A stretch of DNA of 64,000 nt from positions 124,001 to 188,000 of the forward strand of contig CAWFPR010000006.1 of NCBI GenBank assembly GCA_963817635.1. Reading direction: 5' to 3'. This DNA comes from CAWFPR01 sp963817635. Lineage in GTDB: Bacteria > Acidobacteriota > Vicinamibacteria > Vicinamibacterales > 2-12-FULL-66-21. Of the stretch, positions 26,270 through 35,577 are shown one piece after another. The translations under genes were made by a program, and so were the position numbers. The first letter of the stretch is position 1. Each line of letters begins with the position of its first letter. The notes beneath the pieces are model-generated. The model was not told the origin of the DNA. It did no database searches and saw nothing but the letters and a program-made list of their open reading frames with translations.

Positions 26270-27529
26270 GTGATTGCCGCAGATTTCATCCTTCGCACCA
26301 TTCGTCAACTGATTCCCTGCGCGGGGCCGGCGCCGCGGCGCGGCGCGGACCAGGCGCGGCTCGACGTGATCAGCGGCGGCGCCCTGGCGTCGCTCGAGGG
26401 GCGCGTGGTCTACGCCGGGCCGGATGACCAGCTCGAATCACAGGTCGCGCCGATCAGCGGCGCACGGATCGTGGACGCGTCCGCGTTCTCCGTCGTCCCG
26501 GGCTTCGTGGACGCGCATACCCACGCCGCGTTCGCAGGCGATCGACGCGAGGAACTGCGGCGGCGGCTCGCCGGCGCCACCTACGCGGAGATTGCCGCCG
26601 AAGGCGGCGGAATCGTCTCCACGGTCGCGGCCACGCGTGCGGCGCCGGAGGACGCCATCGTCGACGCCACGCGCGCGCGCCTCGACGAGATGCTCGCCTG
26701 TGGCACCACGACGTGCGAGATCAAGAGCGGCTACGGCCTGACACTCGACGCGGAGCTGAAGATGCTTCGCGCGATCGGGCGGCTCGCAGCCGGCCACACG
26801 ATCCGGATAGTGCCGACCTTCCTGGGCGCCCACGAAGTGCCGGTCGAGCATCGCCAGCGCCGCGAGGAATACGTACGGATCGTGATCGAAGAGATGATTC
26901 CCGCGGTGGGGGCCGAGCACCTGGCTGAGTGGTGCGACGTCTTCTGCGAGACCGGCGTGTTCACCCCTGGCGAGTCGCGCCGGATCCTGAACGCCGGGCT
27001 GCGCGCGGGGCTCAAGGCACGCATCCATGCCGACGAGCTCGGGGCGAGCGGGGGATCCCAGGTGGCCGCAGCCGTCGGCGCCCGGTCGGCCGATCACCTC
27101 ATCTTCGTCCCGCCCGCGGGCATCGAGGCGATGGCAGGCGCCGGCGTGTGCGCGACGCTGCTTCCCAACGCGGCGTTCTACCTGAAGCTCGGACGCTTCG
27201 CCCCGGCGCGCGAGCTGATTGCCGCGGGCGTGCCGGTCGCCCTGGCGACCGATGTGAATCCCGGCGGCGGATTTTCTCCGTCGATACCCTTCGCGATGAC
27301 GCTGGCCTGTTTCTCGATGGGGATGACGTTCGAGGAATCGCTCGTCGCCGCGACGCTGAACGGCGCGTGGTCGCTCGACCGGGCCGACACGATCGGCAGC
27401 CTCGAGCCCGGCAAGTTCACCGACGCCGTGCTCGTCAGGGGCGACGCCATCAATCTCATTCGCGTCGGGGCCGCGTCGATCGCTGCGGTGATCGCATCGG
27501 GCCAGGTCGCGTACGGCACACTGTCATGA
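26270..27529 (+). CDS. hutI: Imidazolonepropionase
   Basis: HutI hydrolyses 4-imidazolone-5-propanoate to N-formimino-L-glutamate, the third step of histidine degradation. The 419-residue amidohydrolase shows the metal motif VDAHTHAAFAGDR (about residues 79-91), KSGYGL, THIRIVPTFLGAHEVP-like metal-ligand strand, HADELGASGG, and ATDVNPGG near the end. GTG at 26270 is the only reasonable start. The stop overlaps the cyclodeaminase gene as ATGA. HutH and HutU are not in the window. Confidence 0.95.
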   Translation: MIAADFILRTIRQLIPCAGPAPRRGADQARLDVISGGALASLEGRVVYAGPDDQLESQVAPISGARIVDASAFSVVPGFVDAHTHAAFAGDRREELRRRLAGATYAEIAAEGGGIVSTVAATRAAPEDAIVDATRARLDEMLACGTTTCEIKSGYGLTLDAELKMLRAIGRLAAGHTIRIVPTFLGAHEVPVEHRQRREEYVRIVIEEMIPAVGAEHLAEWCDVFCETGVFTPGESRRILNAGLRAGLKARIHADELGASGGSQVAAAVGARSADHLIFVPPAGIEAMAGAGVCATLLPNAAFYLKLGRFAPARELIAAGVPVALATDVNPGGGFSPSIPFAMTLACFSMGMTFEESLVAATLNGAWSLDRADTIGSLEPGKFTDAVLVRGDAINLIRVGAASIAAVIASGQVAYGTLS

Positions 27530-28147
27530 CACTCACCGGACTCACCGTCACGTCGCTTCTCGACGCGTTCCGCTCGAACGAGCCCACGCCTGGCGGGGGT
27601 TCCGCCTCGGCGCTCGCGGGCGCCCTCGGGGCATCGCTGCTGGCGATGGTCGCCGGACTGCCGAAGCCGCGCGCCACGACCGAAGAGGACATCGAGCGGC
27701 TCGGCGCCGCCGGTGCGCGCTGCACCGCCCTCGCGCGCCAGCTCGAGGAGCTGATCGATCGCGACAGCGCCGCCTACGATCTGGTGGTCGGCGCGTTCCG
27801 GCTGCCGAAAGGCACCGACGAGGAGAAGGCCGCGCGCGCCGCCGCCATCCAGCGGGCGATGCAGGCAGCCACCGGCGCGCCGCTCGAGGTCATGCGCGCG
27901 TGCGGCGACGCGATTGAACAGGCCGCCGTCGTCGCGGCGTTCGGCAACCGGAATGCCTCGAGCGATGTCCAGGTGGGGCTCGAGCTGCTCGGTGCGGGCC
28001 TGCGCGGCGCGAAGCTCAACGTCGAGATCAATCTCGGAAGCGTGAAGGATGCGGAGTTCGTGGCGCGGGCGCGCGCGGAAGCCGAATCGGCTCGATGCGG
28101 AGTCCGCAACAGGCGTGCACGCGGCGCGGGAACGCCTGAGCCTCTAG
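27526..28147 (+). CDS. Cyclodeaminase/cyclohydrolase (FTCD C-terminal family), frameshifted near its end
   Basis: The 206-residue helical protein matches formiminotetrahydrofolate cyclodeaminase (FTCD_C): EPTPGGGSASALAGALGASL at about residues 19-38, AVVAAFGNRNASSDVQVG, and GAKLNVEINLGSVKD. FTCD_C releases ammonia from 5-formimino-THF, so with HutI it links histidine breakdown to the one-carbon pool. One surplus base near 28086-28087 (GAATCGG for GATCGG or GAACGG) diverts the last 20 residues; correction gives LDAESATGVHAARERLSL and the stop at 28147. Confidence 0.85.
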
Positions 28148-28176
28148 TCCGCATTATTCGCTCGTTCATGAAGAGT

Positions 28177-28194
28177 CCGGGGCCGGTCCCCCGG
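28177..28194. terminator. GC-rich hairpin between convergent genes
   Basis: CCGGGG (28177-28182), six-base loop, CCCCGG (28189-28194), in the 48-base gap between the converging ftcD-type and 28196 genes. There is no T-tract. It could act as a bidirectional terminator or a 3'-end stabiliser. Confidence 0.35.
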
Positions 28195-28195
28195 G

Positions 28196-28543
28196 CTAGC
28201 GCCTGCTCGAAGGCACCTGAAGCGCGTCCGTCCTGACCTCGAACGCCCACGGATACGAGTAGAACGGCGCGAACGGGATCGTCTGCACGTAGGACGCATC
28301 GACGTAGATGGTCCCCGCCACGTGGCGAATCTCTATGGAGTCGAGGTCCACCGGTACGCGGTACTCCTCTGCAAGCGCGGCGATCCGGTCGGCCACGGCC
28401 GAGTCCGGCATCCCCCTCGAGAACACAAGCGCCTCGTGCACGGCGTCCCTGAACTGGATGTAGTTCATGTAGGGCGGAACGAAGCGGTACAGGGCGTTCG
28501 CGATGAGCAGCGCGACGGCCACTTTGACCAGCTTGCGGAACAT
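28196..28543 (-). CDS. Small membrane-anchored hypothetical protein
   Basis: The 115-residue product has one N-terminal membrane segment (LVKVAVALLIANALYRF) and a short extracytoplasmic domain (YNYIQFRDAV-type helix, then beta strands IRHVAGTIYVDASYVQTIPF). The layout resembles DUF4845-type proteins found next to lepB. It follows lepB by 28 bases on the same strand, so it is probably co-transcribed. Function unknown. Confidence 0.7.
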   Translation of the reverse strand: MFRKLVKVAVALLIANALYRFVPPYMNYIQFRDAVHEALVFSRGMPDSAVADRIAALAEEYRVPVDLDSIEIRHVAGTIYVDASYVQTIPFAPFYSYPWAFEVRTDALQVPSSRR

Positions 28544-28571
28544 CTCTCCTCCCCGCCCCGGTGATTTGCGA

Positions 28572-29262
28572 CTAATGAATCTGGTGGAACAGCCGTTCCC
28601 AGCGGGTCTTCGTGAAGAAATGCGTCACCACGGAGAACAGCCCTTTGATCGTGGCGCCAGGCCCTTCGTCGAGATAGTCCTCGCGGCCTGACTCGTACAG
28701 ACCAGTAAATCATCACCGCCTGCCCCTTGACGTAGCTCTTCGGGAGGAACCCCCAGTAGCGGCTGTCCTGCGAGTTGTCCCGGTTGTCGCCCATCATGAA
28801 GTAGTGGTCGTCGGGCACGTGCACGGGACCGTACCGCTCGCGCACGTCGGACGAGGTAATTTCCTGCGACTCGGAGGCCGGTTCGAGGAAGTGGACGTAC
28901 GGCTCATCGAGCGGCTGGCCGTTGATGAAGACCTTCTTGTTGCGGAGTTCGAGCGTGTCGCCCGGAAGGCCAATCACGCGCTTGATGAAGTCGCGGTCGG
29001 GTTCTTCGGGGTACTTGAACACGATCACGTCGCCGCGGCGGATATCGCGGACCGGCAGCAGCGCGTGCTCGAGCGACGTGGCCGTGGGCGAGAAGACGAA
29101 CTTGTTCACCAGCAGGTGGTCCCCGATGAGCAGGTTGTTCTCCATCGACCCGGTGGGAATCTTGAAGGCCTGCACGACCCAGGTGCGCACGAAGAGCGCC
29201 AGGATGACGGCGATGACGATTGACTCGAAGTACTCGCGGATTGAGGATTTCTGGAAACTCAT
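28572..29262 (-). CDS. lepB: Signal peptidase I, frameshifted
   Basis: LepB removes Sec and Tat signal peptides at the periplasmic face of the inner membrane. Correcting one base at 28698 (beside GTAC) gives 229 residues: an N-terminal membrane anchor, box B with the catalytic Ser in KIPTGSMENNLLIGD, box D with the Lys base in DFIKRVIGLPGD, and box E GDNRDNSQDSR. The corrected tail reads YWSYESGREDYLDEGPG. Without correction the frame drifts to 28465. It lies four bases after lepA, the classical lepA-lepB order. Confidence 0.93.
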
Positions 29263-29265
29263 GTC

Positions 29266-31071
29266 CTAGCTTTCCGTTCCGACCTTCAGCACGGCCAGGA
29301 AGGCTTCCTGCGGAATCTCGACGCGGCCGACCCGCTTCATCCGCTTCTTGCCTTCCTTCTGCTTCTCGAGGAGCTTGCGCTTGCGGGAAATGTCTCCGCC
29401 GTAGCACTTCGCGAGCACGTTCTTCCGCAGCGCCTTGACCGACTCGCGGGCGATGATGCGGCTGCCGATCGCCGCCTGGATCGCGACCTCGAACATCTGG
29501 CGCGGAATCAACTCCCGCATCTTCGAGGCGAGCGCGCGGCCGCGATTGTAGGCCGTGTCGCGGTGCACGATGACGGAGAGCGCGTCCACGGGTTCCTCGT
29601 TCACGAGGATGTCCAGCTTGACGAGCGGCGCCTCCTGGTAGCCGGTCACGTGGTAGTCGAGCGACGCGTAGCCGCGCGAGATCGTCTTCAGTCGATCGTA
29701 GAAGTCCATGACCACCTCGTTGAACGGCATCTCGTAGGTCACGAGCACGCGGTCCGACTTGAGGTATTCAATCGACTTCTGGACGCCGCGCTTCTCCTGG
29801 CACATCTTCAGGATCGCGCCGACGTGCTCGGCCGGCGTGAGCATCATCGCCGTGATGATGGGCTCCTCGATCTTCACAATCCGTCCCGTGTCCGGCAGCT
29901 TCGAGGGGCTGTCGATTTCCTGGACGACGCCGTCGGTCGTCGTGACGCGATACAGGACGCCCGGCGCGGTCGTGACCAGGTCCATGTTGAATTCGCGCTC
30001 GAGCCGCTCCTGCACGATTTCCATGTGCAGGAGGCCGAGGAACCCGCATCGGAATCCGAACCCGAGCGCCGCCGACGTTTCGGGCTCGAAGAAGAACGAC
30101 GCGTCGTTCAGCCGCAGCTTCTCGAGCGCGTCGCGCAGCTCGGGGTACTCGCTGCCCTCGACCGGATAGAGGCCGGCGAACACCATCGGCTTGCTGACCT
30201 TGAATCCCGGGAACGCCTCGACCGCGGGCCGCGCGGCGTCGGTGATGGTATCGCCGATCTGGGCGTCCGAGACGGTCTTGATTCCCGCGAAGATGAACCC
30301 GACCTCCCCGACGCCGAGCTCCGTGGCCACCGTGGGCTTGGGCGAGAACGTGCCGACCTGGTCGACGATGTACTCCTGGCCGCGCGCCATGAGGCGGATC
30401 TTCATGCCGGGCTGGACGGCGCCGTCGATCACGCGCGTCAGGATGATCACGCCCCGATAGGCGTCGTACCAGGAGTCGAAAATCAGCGCCTTCAGCGGCG
30501 CCGCCGGGTCGCCCTCCGGCGACGGCAGCCGATGGACGATGGCCTCGAGGACATCGCGGACGCCCGTGCCTTCTTTCGCGCTCGCGAGGATGGCACCGCT
30601 CGCATCGAGCCCGACGATGTCCTCAATCTGACGCTTCGCCTCGTCGGGCTGGGCGCCGGGCAGGTCGATCTTGTTGATGACCGGGATGATCTCGAGCCCG
30701 TTGTCCACCGCGAGGTAGGCGTTGGCGAGCGTCTGCGCCTCAACGCCCTGCGACGCATCCACGAGCAGGAGTGCCCCTTCGCACGCGGCGAGCGATCGCG
30801 TCACTTCGTACGAAAAATCGACGTGGCCCGGCGTGTCGATCAGGTTGAGCACGTAGTCGTGCCCGTCCTGAGCCCTGTAGGTGAGCCGGACGGCGTGGGC
30901 CTTGATGGTGATGCCGCGCTCGCGCTCGAGGTCCATAGTGTCGAGGACCTGAGCCTCCATTTCCCTGGGCTGAAGCGCGCCCGTCGTCTCGAGGAAACGG
31001 TCCGCGAGCGTGGACTTGCCGTGATCGATATGCGCGATGACGGCAAAATTGCGGATGAAGCGCTGGTCCAT
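29266..31071 (-). CDS. lepA: Translation elongation factor 4 (back-translocase LepA)
   Basis: The 601-residue EF4 GTPase has G1 AHIDHGKST, G3 DTPGHVDF, G4 NKIDLPGA and the LepA-specific C-terminal domain ending KRMKRVGRVEIPQEAFLAVL. It back-translocates stalled ribosomes. ATG 31071 (MDQRFIRNF) matches the family start. An earlier ATG at 31083 is less likely because a CATAAT box at 31086-31091 would place the transcript start between them. Confidence 0.96.
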   Translation of the reverse strand: MDQRFIRNFAVIAHIDHGKSTLADRFLETTGALQPREMEAQVLDTMDLERERGITIKAHAVRLTYRAQDGHDYVLNLIDTPGHVDFSYEVTRSLAACEGALLLVDASQGVEAQTLANAYLAVDNGLEIIPVINKIDLPGAQPDEAKRQIEDIVGLDASGAILASAKEGTGVRDVLEAIVHRLPSPEGDPAAPLKALIFDSWYDAYRGVIILTRVIDGAVQPGMKIRLMARGQEYIVDQVGTFSPKPTVATELGVGEVGFIFAGIKTVSDAQIGDTITDAARPAVEAFPGFKVSKPMVFAGLYPVEGSEYPELRDALEKLRLNDASFFFEPETSAALGFGFRCGFLGLLHMEIVQERLEREFNMDLVTTAPGVLYRVTTTDGVVQEIDSPSKLPDTGRIVKIEEPIITAMMLTPAEHVGAILKMCQEKRGVQKSIEYLKSDRVLVTYEMPFNEVVMDFYDRLKTISRGYASLDYHVTGYQEAPLVKLDILVNEEPVDALSVIVHRDTAYNRGRALASKMRELIPRQMFEVAIQAAIGSRIIARESVKALRKNVLAKCYGGDISRKRKLLEKQKEGKKRMKRVGRVEIPQEAFLAVLKVGTES

Positions 31072-31216
31072 GGGTAGAACCATCAATTATGGCCCAACGC
31101 TTCGACAATCGCCAGGGTTAGCGAGGCTCCTCCTCAGGCAGTCGAGGCCGCGACTTGCCAGCCGCCGGCGGCAACTGCGGTCACGCGCGCGCGCCGGCAG
31201 CCGGGAGGAAAACCCG

Positions 31217-32317
31217 TCAGGAGCCGGCAGGCGCTGCTGCCGGCTGGTCGTCCAGCGGCTGTCCCGTGGCGCGCGGCCGGTGCTCTCGTTCGTGGGCGAT
31301 GAGCCACTCCTTCCGCCAGAGGCCGCCGCCGTAGCCGCAGAGCGCGCCGTCCGCCCTGATGACGCGGTGGCAGGGGATCACAACGGCAATCCGGTTGCGG
31401 CCGTTCGCGCGGCCGACGGCGCGCGACGATGAGGGACGCCCGACCTGCCGTGCGATCGCGGCGTAGCTGGTCGTCTCCCCGAACGGAATCTGCCGCAAGG
31501 CCTCCCAGACCTGCCGCTCGAACTCCGATCCGCGGGGATCGACCAGCAGGTCGAACCGCGTGCGGGTGCCGGCGAAGTACTCGTCGAGCTGACGGCTGAC
31601 CCGATCGAGCTGTGGATGATCGCCCGGCACGATCGCGCTCGAGAACACGCGCCGTATCTCGGACAGTTCGGTCTCGAGCGCACGGCGATCGACGAACTCG
31701 AGCATCACCAGCCCGGCGTCCGACACCACCGCCAGCATGGGCCCGAGCGGTGTCTCGAGCCATCGGCCCGTCAGGTGCGAGTCGCCGCGCGCGCGGCCGG
31801 GCGCATCGCCGAAGACGCGCTCGAAGGCCTCCCGAAATCCGCTGGACGATTCGAAGCCCGCATCGAGGCCGGCGGTCAGCGTGTCGGCGCCGTCGTGCAG
31901 CCGCTTCATCGCCCGGCCGAGCCGCCACGCCCGCTGGAACGCGTGAAACGACATGCCATAGTGGGCCTTGAAATACCTCCGCGCCTGGGCGGGCTCGACA
32001 CCCGCCTCGCGCACCTCGCCGTCGCGAATGCGGCGGTCGGGATTCGCGCGCACGCGGTCGATGAGCGCCGTGACCCAGGCCGGATCGGTGGGCCAATCCA
32101 TCGGCGTGCACACGCGGCACGCGCGATACCCCCGGTGCAGAGCTTCCTGGACGGTCGGCACGAACTCGACATTTTCCGCCAGGGGCTTGCGCGCCCGGCA
32201 CGTCGTGCGGCAGAAGACGCCCGTCGTGCGCACGCAGGCGAACAGGAGCCCGTCGTAGGCCGGGTCACGCTCGACCAGGGCGCGGTACATCTCGTCGAAC
32301 GAAGGTAAGCGCTGCAT
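31217..32317 (-). CDS. ada: Bifunctional Ada: methylphosphotriester-DNA / O6-methylguanine-DNA methyltransferase and regulator
   Basis: The 366-residue protein contains all Ada modules: the zinc domain with C36, C40, C67, C70 (GVFCRTTCRARKPL and CRVC), an AraC-type helix-turn-helix (about residues 85-180), and the C-terminal suicide methyltransferase with PCHRVIRADGALCGYGGG. It repairs alkylated DNA and, when methylated at the zinc-site Cys, usually activates alkylation-response genes including itself. It has a TATCGT box six bases before its ATG, so the transcript may be leaderless. There is no separate alkA or alkB nearby. Confidence 0.93.
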   Translation of the reverse strand: MQRLPSFDEMYRALVERDPAYDGLLFACVRTTGVFCRTTCRARKPLAENVEFVPTVQEALHRGYRACRVCTPMDWPTDPAWVTALIDRVRANPDRRIRDGEVREAGVEPAQARRYFKAHYGMSFHAFQRAWRLGRAMKRLHDGADTLTAGLDAGFESSSGFREAFERVFGDAPGRARGDSHLTGRWLETPLGPMLAVVSDAGLVMLEFVDRRALETELSEIRRVFSSAIVPGDHPQLDRVSRQLDEYFAGTRTRFDLLVDPRGSEFERQVWEALRQIPFGETTSYAAIARQVGRPSSSRAVGRANGRNRIAVVIPCHRVIRADGALCGYGGGLWRKEWLIAHEREHRPRATGQPLDDQPAAAPAGS

Positions 32318-32323
32318 GACCAG

Positions 32324-32329
32324 ACGATA
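32324..32329 (-). promoter_or_regulatory. -10-like box (TATCGT) six bases from the ada start
   Basis: Minus strand TATCGT, then CTGGTC, then ATG at 32317. Spacing is identical to the other proposed leaderless promoters, but the hexamer is weaker. Confidence 0.35.
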
Positions 32330-32420
32330 TCCGTCACGCCCAGAATACCGCTACCGGGATTTGAACAGGTAATTCCAGCCGGCAGGTGAAGTCGCGCCGG
32401 CCGGCGCGGCTGCGGGGTCG

Positions 32421-33558
32421 CTACCGTTCCGCGAGCGGCACGAACGTCTGCGGATATGGCGGGCCCGTGTAGTCCGTCCGGGGGCGAATCAGGCGGTTGT
32501 TCGCATACTGCTCGAGGCAGTGCGCCGTCCAGCCCGACACGCGGCTGACCGCGAAGATCGGCGTGAACAGGTCGATCGGAATCCCGAGCGTGTAGTACGT
32601 CGACGCCGAGTAGAAGTCGACGTTCGCATTGAGGTGCTTCTCGGCCTGCACGAGCTGCTCGATCCGCTGCGACATGTCGAACCAGCGAGTGTTGCCGGCC
32701 CGTTCACCGAGTTCCTTCGACATGCGCCGCAGGTGTGTCGCGCGGGGATCCTCGGTGCGGTAGACGCGATGGCCGAAGCCGGGAATCTTCACCTTGCGCG
32801 CCAGCTTCGCGCGCACCGCGTCGTCCACGCGCTGGGGGGACGCGTCCTGGCCGATTTCGATCAGGAGCCGCATGACCTCGGCGTTGGCACCGCCGTGCAG
32901 CGGACCCTTGAGGGCGCCGATGGCCGAGACCGTCGCCGAATAGAGATCGGAGAGCGTGGCCGCCGTGACCCGCGCCGCAAAGGTGGACGCGTTCAGCTCG
33001 TGATCGGCATGCAGCACCAGGGCAATGTCGAAGGCCCGCGTGGACAGCGCGTTCGGGCGGTTGCCGGTGAGCATGTACAGGAAGTTCGCCGCGTGACCGA
33101 GCGCCGGATCCGGCTGGATCGGTCCGCCGCCAGCCTGCAGACGTCCGTAGGTCGCCACCAGGCTGGCCACCTGCGCGGTGAGGCGGACGGCCCGCCGGTA
33201 GCTGGCCGGTTGCGAGGAGTCGCCCGCTTCAGGATCGAACTGGCCGAGGGCCGAAGTGAGCGTGCGCAGCATGTCCATGCCGTCAGAGGGCGGAAGCTGC
33301 TTCATCAGGCGCAGCATGGACTCGGACACCGGCCGCGCGGCCGCAAAGTTGCGACTGGAGGTCGCCGAGCTCGGCCCGGCTCGGGAGCCGGCCGTGCCAG
33401 AGCAGGTAACAGACCTCTTCGAATGAGGCGGCGCGCGCGAGGTCGTGGATGTCGTACCCGTGATACGCGAGCACGCCACGATCGCCGTCCAGGTAGCAGA
33501 TCGCCGACGATGCGGCGACAACATCCTCGAGGCCGGCTTTGGGCTTCGCTTCGATCAT
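32421..33558 (-). CDS. Citrate synthase (type II short form), frameshifted
   Basis: The enzyme condenses acetyl-CoA (or propionyl-CoA for methylcitrate synthases) with oxaloacetate. Correcting one base near 33348 gives 378 residues with the catalytic histidine motifs LHADHELNAS, GPLHGGANAEV and GFGHRVYRTEDP, and the Asp motif NVDFYSAS. The short GltA/CitZ-like N-terminus (GLEDVVAASSAICYLDGDRG) lacks the extended domain of the hexameric E. coli enzyme. Methylcitrate synthase cannot be excluded. The break lies at LQSQ then FAAARPV, where CAACTTTG has one surplus C. Confidence 0.9.
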
Positions 33559-33589
33559 CGCACCAGCATCATGCGGCCGCCGGCCACCG

Positions 33590-35086
33590 CTACTTCGCGA
33601 CTTCCGGAGCCTTCAGCATCACGTTCTCGCCCGTGTACTGCTGCAGGATGGAGAGCAGGCCCGTGTAGAGGAACCCGATTTGGAAGAGCATCAGGAACGG
33701 CAGGGTGCCGTAGATCTGATTGATCAACGCGTAGTAGACCGTGCCGGTGAAGTACAGACCGAGCGCAAGTTCGATGAGCGGCTGCACGCCGACCGACTGG
33801 TGGTACTTCTTGCCGACCCATTCATCGCTGTCGCGCTCGATGCCGTACTTCGGCGTCCGGGCAAATTCGCTTTCCTTCCCGAACATCGCCTCCAGCACCG
33901 CGCGCGTGTTGTTGACGCACAGGCCGATCCCGATCGACATCAGGAACGGCAGGTACTTGAGCCGCGTCCGCCAGTCGGCGTACAGCTCGCGCTGCGAGAC
34001 GATGTAGAAGTTCGCCACCGAGGCCGTGGCAGCGAAGAAGAGCGGGACGTCGATGAGCAGCATCTCCGACCAGCCCATGTTGTAGCGGACGTACATCGCC
34101 GGGAACATCAGCACCGACAACACCGACATGAGCAGGTAGTTGAAGTTGGCGGTGAGATGGAAGAATGCTTCGACCTTGACCGACAGCGGCTGTTTCGAGC
34201 CGAGAATGCGCGGGAGCAGCTTGATGCAGGTCTGGATCGACCCCTTCGCCCAGCGGTGCTGCTGCGACTTGAAAGAGTTCATCTCGACCGGGACTTCCGC
34301 CGGCGAGACCAGGTCCGAAAGGAACACGAAACGCCAGCCGGCCAGCTGAGCCCGATAGCTGAGGTCCAGGTCCTCGGTCAGCGTGTCGTGCTGCCACCCG
34401 CCGGCCGATTCGATAGCCTCGCGGCGCCAGATGCCCGCGGTGCCGTTGAAGTTGAAGAAGCAGTGCGACCGATTGCGCGCGCCGTGCTCGAGGACGAAGT
34501 GCGCGTCGAGCAGAATCGACTGGATCTTCGTCAGCAGCGAATAGTCCTGGTTGATGTGGCCCCAGCGTGCCTGCACCATGCCGATCCGTGGATCGGTCGC
34601 GAAGTACGGGAGGGTCTTCCTCAGGAATTCCACTGGCGGAACGAAATCCGCGTCGAAGATCGCGATGAACTCACCGGTCGCCTCGCGGAGCCCGGCTTCG
34701 AGGGCACCGGCCTTGTAGCCGGTTCGATCGACACGGTGCAGGTAGTGGATGTCGAAGCCGCGCGCGGCGTGTCGCCGCACTGCAAGTTCGGCAATCGACG
34801 TCGTCTCGTCCGTCGAGTCGTCCAGGACCTGGATTTCCAGCAGCTCGCGCGGGTAATCGATTTCACAGACGGCGTCGATCAACCGGTCCGCCACGTACAT
34901 CTCGTTGAAGATCGGCAACTGGACCGTTACGCGTGGCAGCACGGTCAGGTCTGGCGGCGGCGCCGGGGCGTTCCCTTTGTGCTTCATGTAGAGATACACA
35001 AGGTAATAGCGGTGCCAGCCGTAGATGGCCAGTATGCTCAGCACGAAGAAGTAAAGAATGAGAATCAGCGTCTCAAGCGGCGTCAT
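33590..35086 (-). CDS. Membrane glycosyltransferase, family 2 (processive, cellulose-synthase-like)
   Basis: The 498-residue protein has an N-terminal membrane segment, a GT-A domain (about residues 50-300) with QLPIFNEMYVADRLI, IFDADFVPP (DxD), EDLDLSYRAQ and the QQHRWAKGSIQT motif (Q-x-x-R-W), then four or more membrane helices. Q-x-x-R-W marks processive enzymes such as cellulose synthase, or non-processive glucomannan/glucosyl transferases. Product unknown. An earlier start would add 25 unlikely residues; ATG 35086 is used. A clear sigma70 promoter lies upstream. Confidence 0.9.
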   Translation of the reverse strand: MTPLETLILILYFFVLSILAIYGWHRYYLVYLYMKHKGNAPAPPPDLTVLPRVTVQLPIFNEMYVADRLIDAVCEIDYPRELLEIQVLDDSTDETTSIAELAVRRHAARGFDIHYLHRVDRTGYKAGALEAGLREATGEFIAIFDADFVPPVEFLRKTLPYFATDPRIGMVQARWGHINQDYSLLTKIQSILLDAHFVLEHGARNRSHCFFNFNGTAGIWRREAIESAGGWQHDTLTEDLDLSYRAQLAGWRFVFLSDLVSPAEVPVEMNSFKSQQHRWAKGSIQTCIKLLPRILGSKQPLSVKVEAFFHLTANFNYLLMSVLSVLMFPAMYVRYNMGWSEMLLIDVPLFFAATASVANFYIVSQRELYADWRTRLKYLPFLMSIGIGLCVNNTRAVLEAMFGKESEFARTPKYGIERDSDEWVGKKYHQSVGVQPLIELALGLYFTGTVYYALINQIYGTLPFLMLFQIGFLYTGLLSILQQYTGENVMLKAPEVAK

Positions 35087-35121
35087 AAAACAGATGAGTC
35101 CGTCACGGCAAACAATCGATG

Positions 35122-35151
35122 ATGTTATCGCTCCGCTGAACGCGAAGTCAA
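35122..35151 (-). promoter_or_regulatory. Sigma70-type promoter of the GT2 gene
   Basis: On the minus strand TTGACT (35151-35146), an 18-base spacer, then TAACAT (35127-35122). The expected start is near 35115, giving a leader of about 30 bases before ATG 35086. Confidence 0.6.
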
Positions 35152-35173
35152 CGAGAGCCAACTACTTGGAGAC

Positions 35174-35518
35174 GTGAATCGAATTCAGCTCCGAACGCTC
35201 CTCGACGACGTCCAGGCCGGCGCCCATACACCTGAGGCAGCCCAGGAGCGCCTCCTTCAAGTTTTGCGCCAGGCGCCGTTGGGAGAACCTCGATTTCGCG
35301 TGGTCGGTCACCATCAGGGTCATCCGGCGCCAGTTTTTGGGGAAATGACCGCATTGCTCCGCGAAGCTGAAGGTTGCGCCAGCGGCGATATCGGTCGTCA
35401 ACATCGAGAAGGGCTTCGGAGCCGCTGCCAGATCCATCAACCACCCGCCTTGACAGTCCCGGCTCCCGCTCGCATATTCGGCGGGGGCTGTTGTCGGCTC
35501 TCCCTGCCTGAGCTATAG
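35174..35518 (+). pseudogene. Possible decayed N-terminal fragment of larB
   Basis: This gap of about 490 bases between the GT2 and mutS2 genes holds no intact gene. A 115-codon frame starts RIQLRTLLDDVQAGAHTPEAAQERL, which resembles the N-terminal helices of LarB (nickel-pincer cofactor biosynthesis carboxylase), then GHHQGHPAPVFGE, recalling the LarB VDHHR...PEVVFGE segment with deletions. The catalytic AIR-carboxylase-like domain is absent. I read this as a truncated remnant, but the match is short and the call is tentative. The opposite-strand frame 35162-35440 is not supported. Confidence 0.3.
35450..35478 (+). promoter_or_regulatory. Sigma70-type promoter upstream of mutS2
   Basis: TTGACA (35450-35455), 17-base spacer, CATATT (35473-35478). 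A second candidate -10, TATAGT, lies at 35514-35519. GGAGG at 35558-35562 is 15 bases before the mutS2 ATG, longer than usual. Confidence 0.45.
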
Positions 35519-35577
35519 TTAAGGATTGCCTTCACTCCGGTCGCCTCTGTCTTAATCGGAGGCACCTCGATTCACAC

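Noticed and set aside
35162..35440. 92-residue minus-strand frame as a gene
   Set aside because: No ribosome site, no family, odd composition, and it overlaps the larB-like fragment and the GT2 promoter region.
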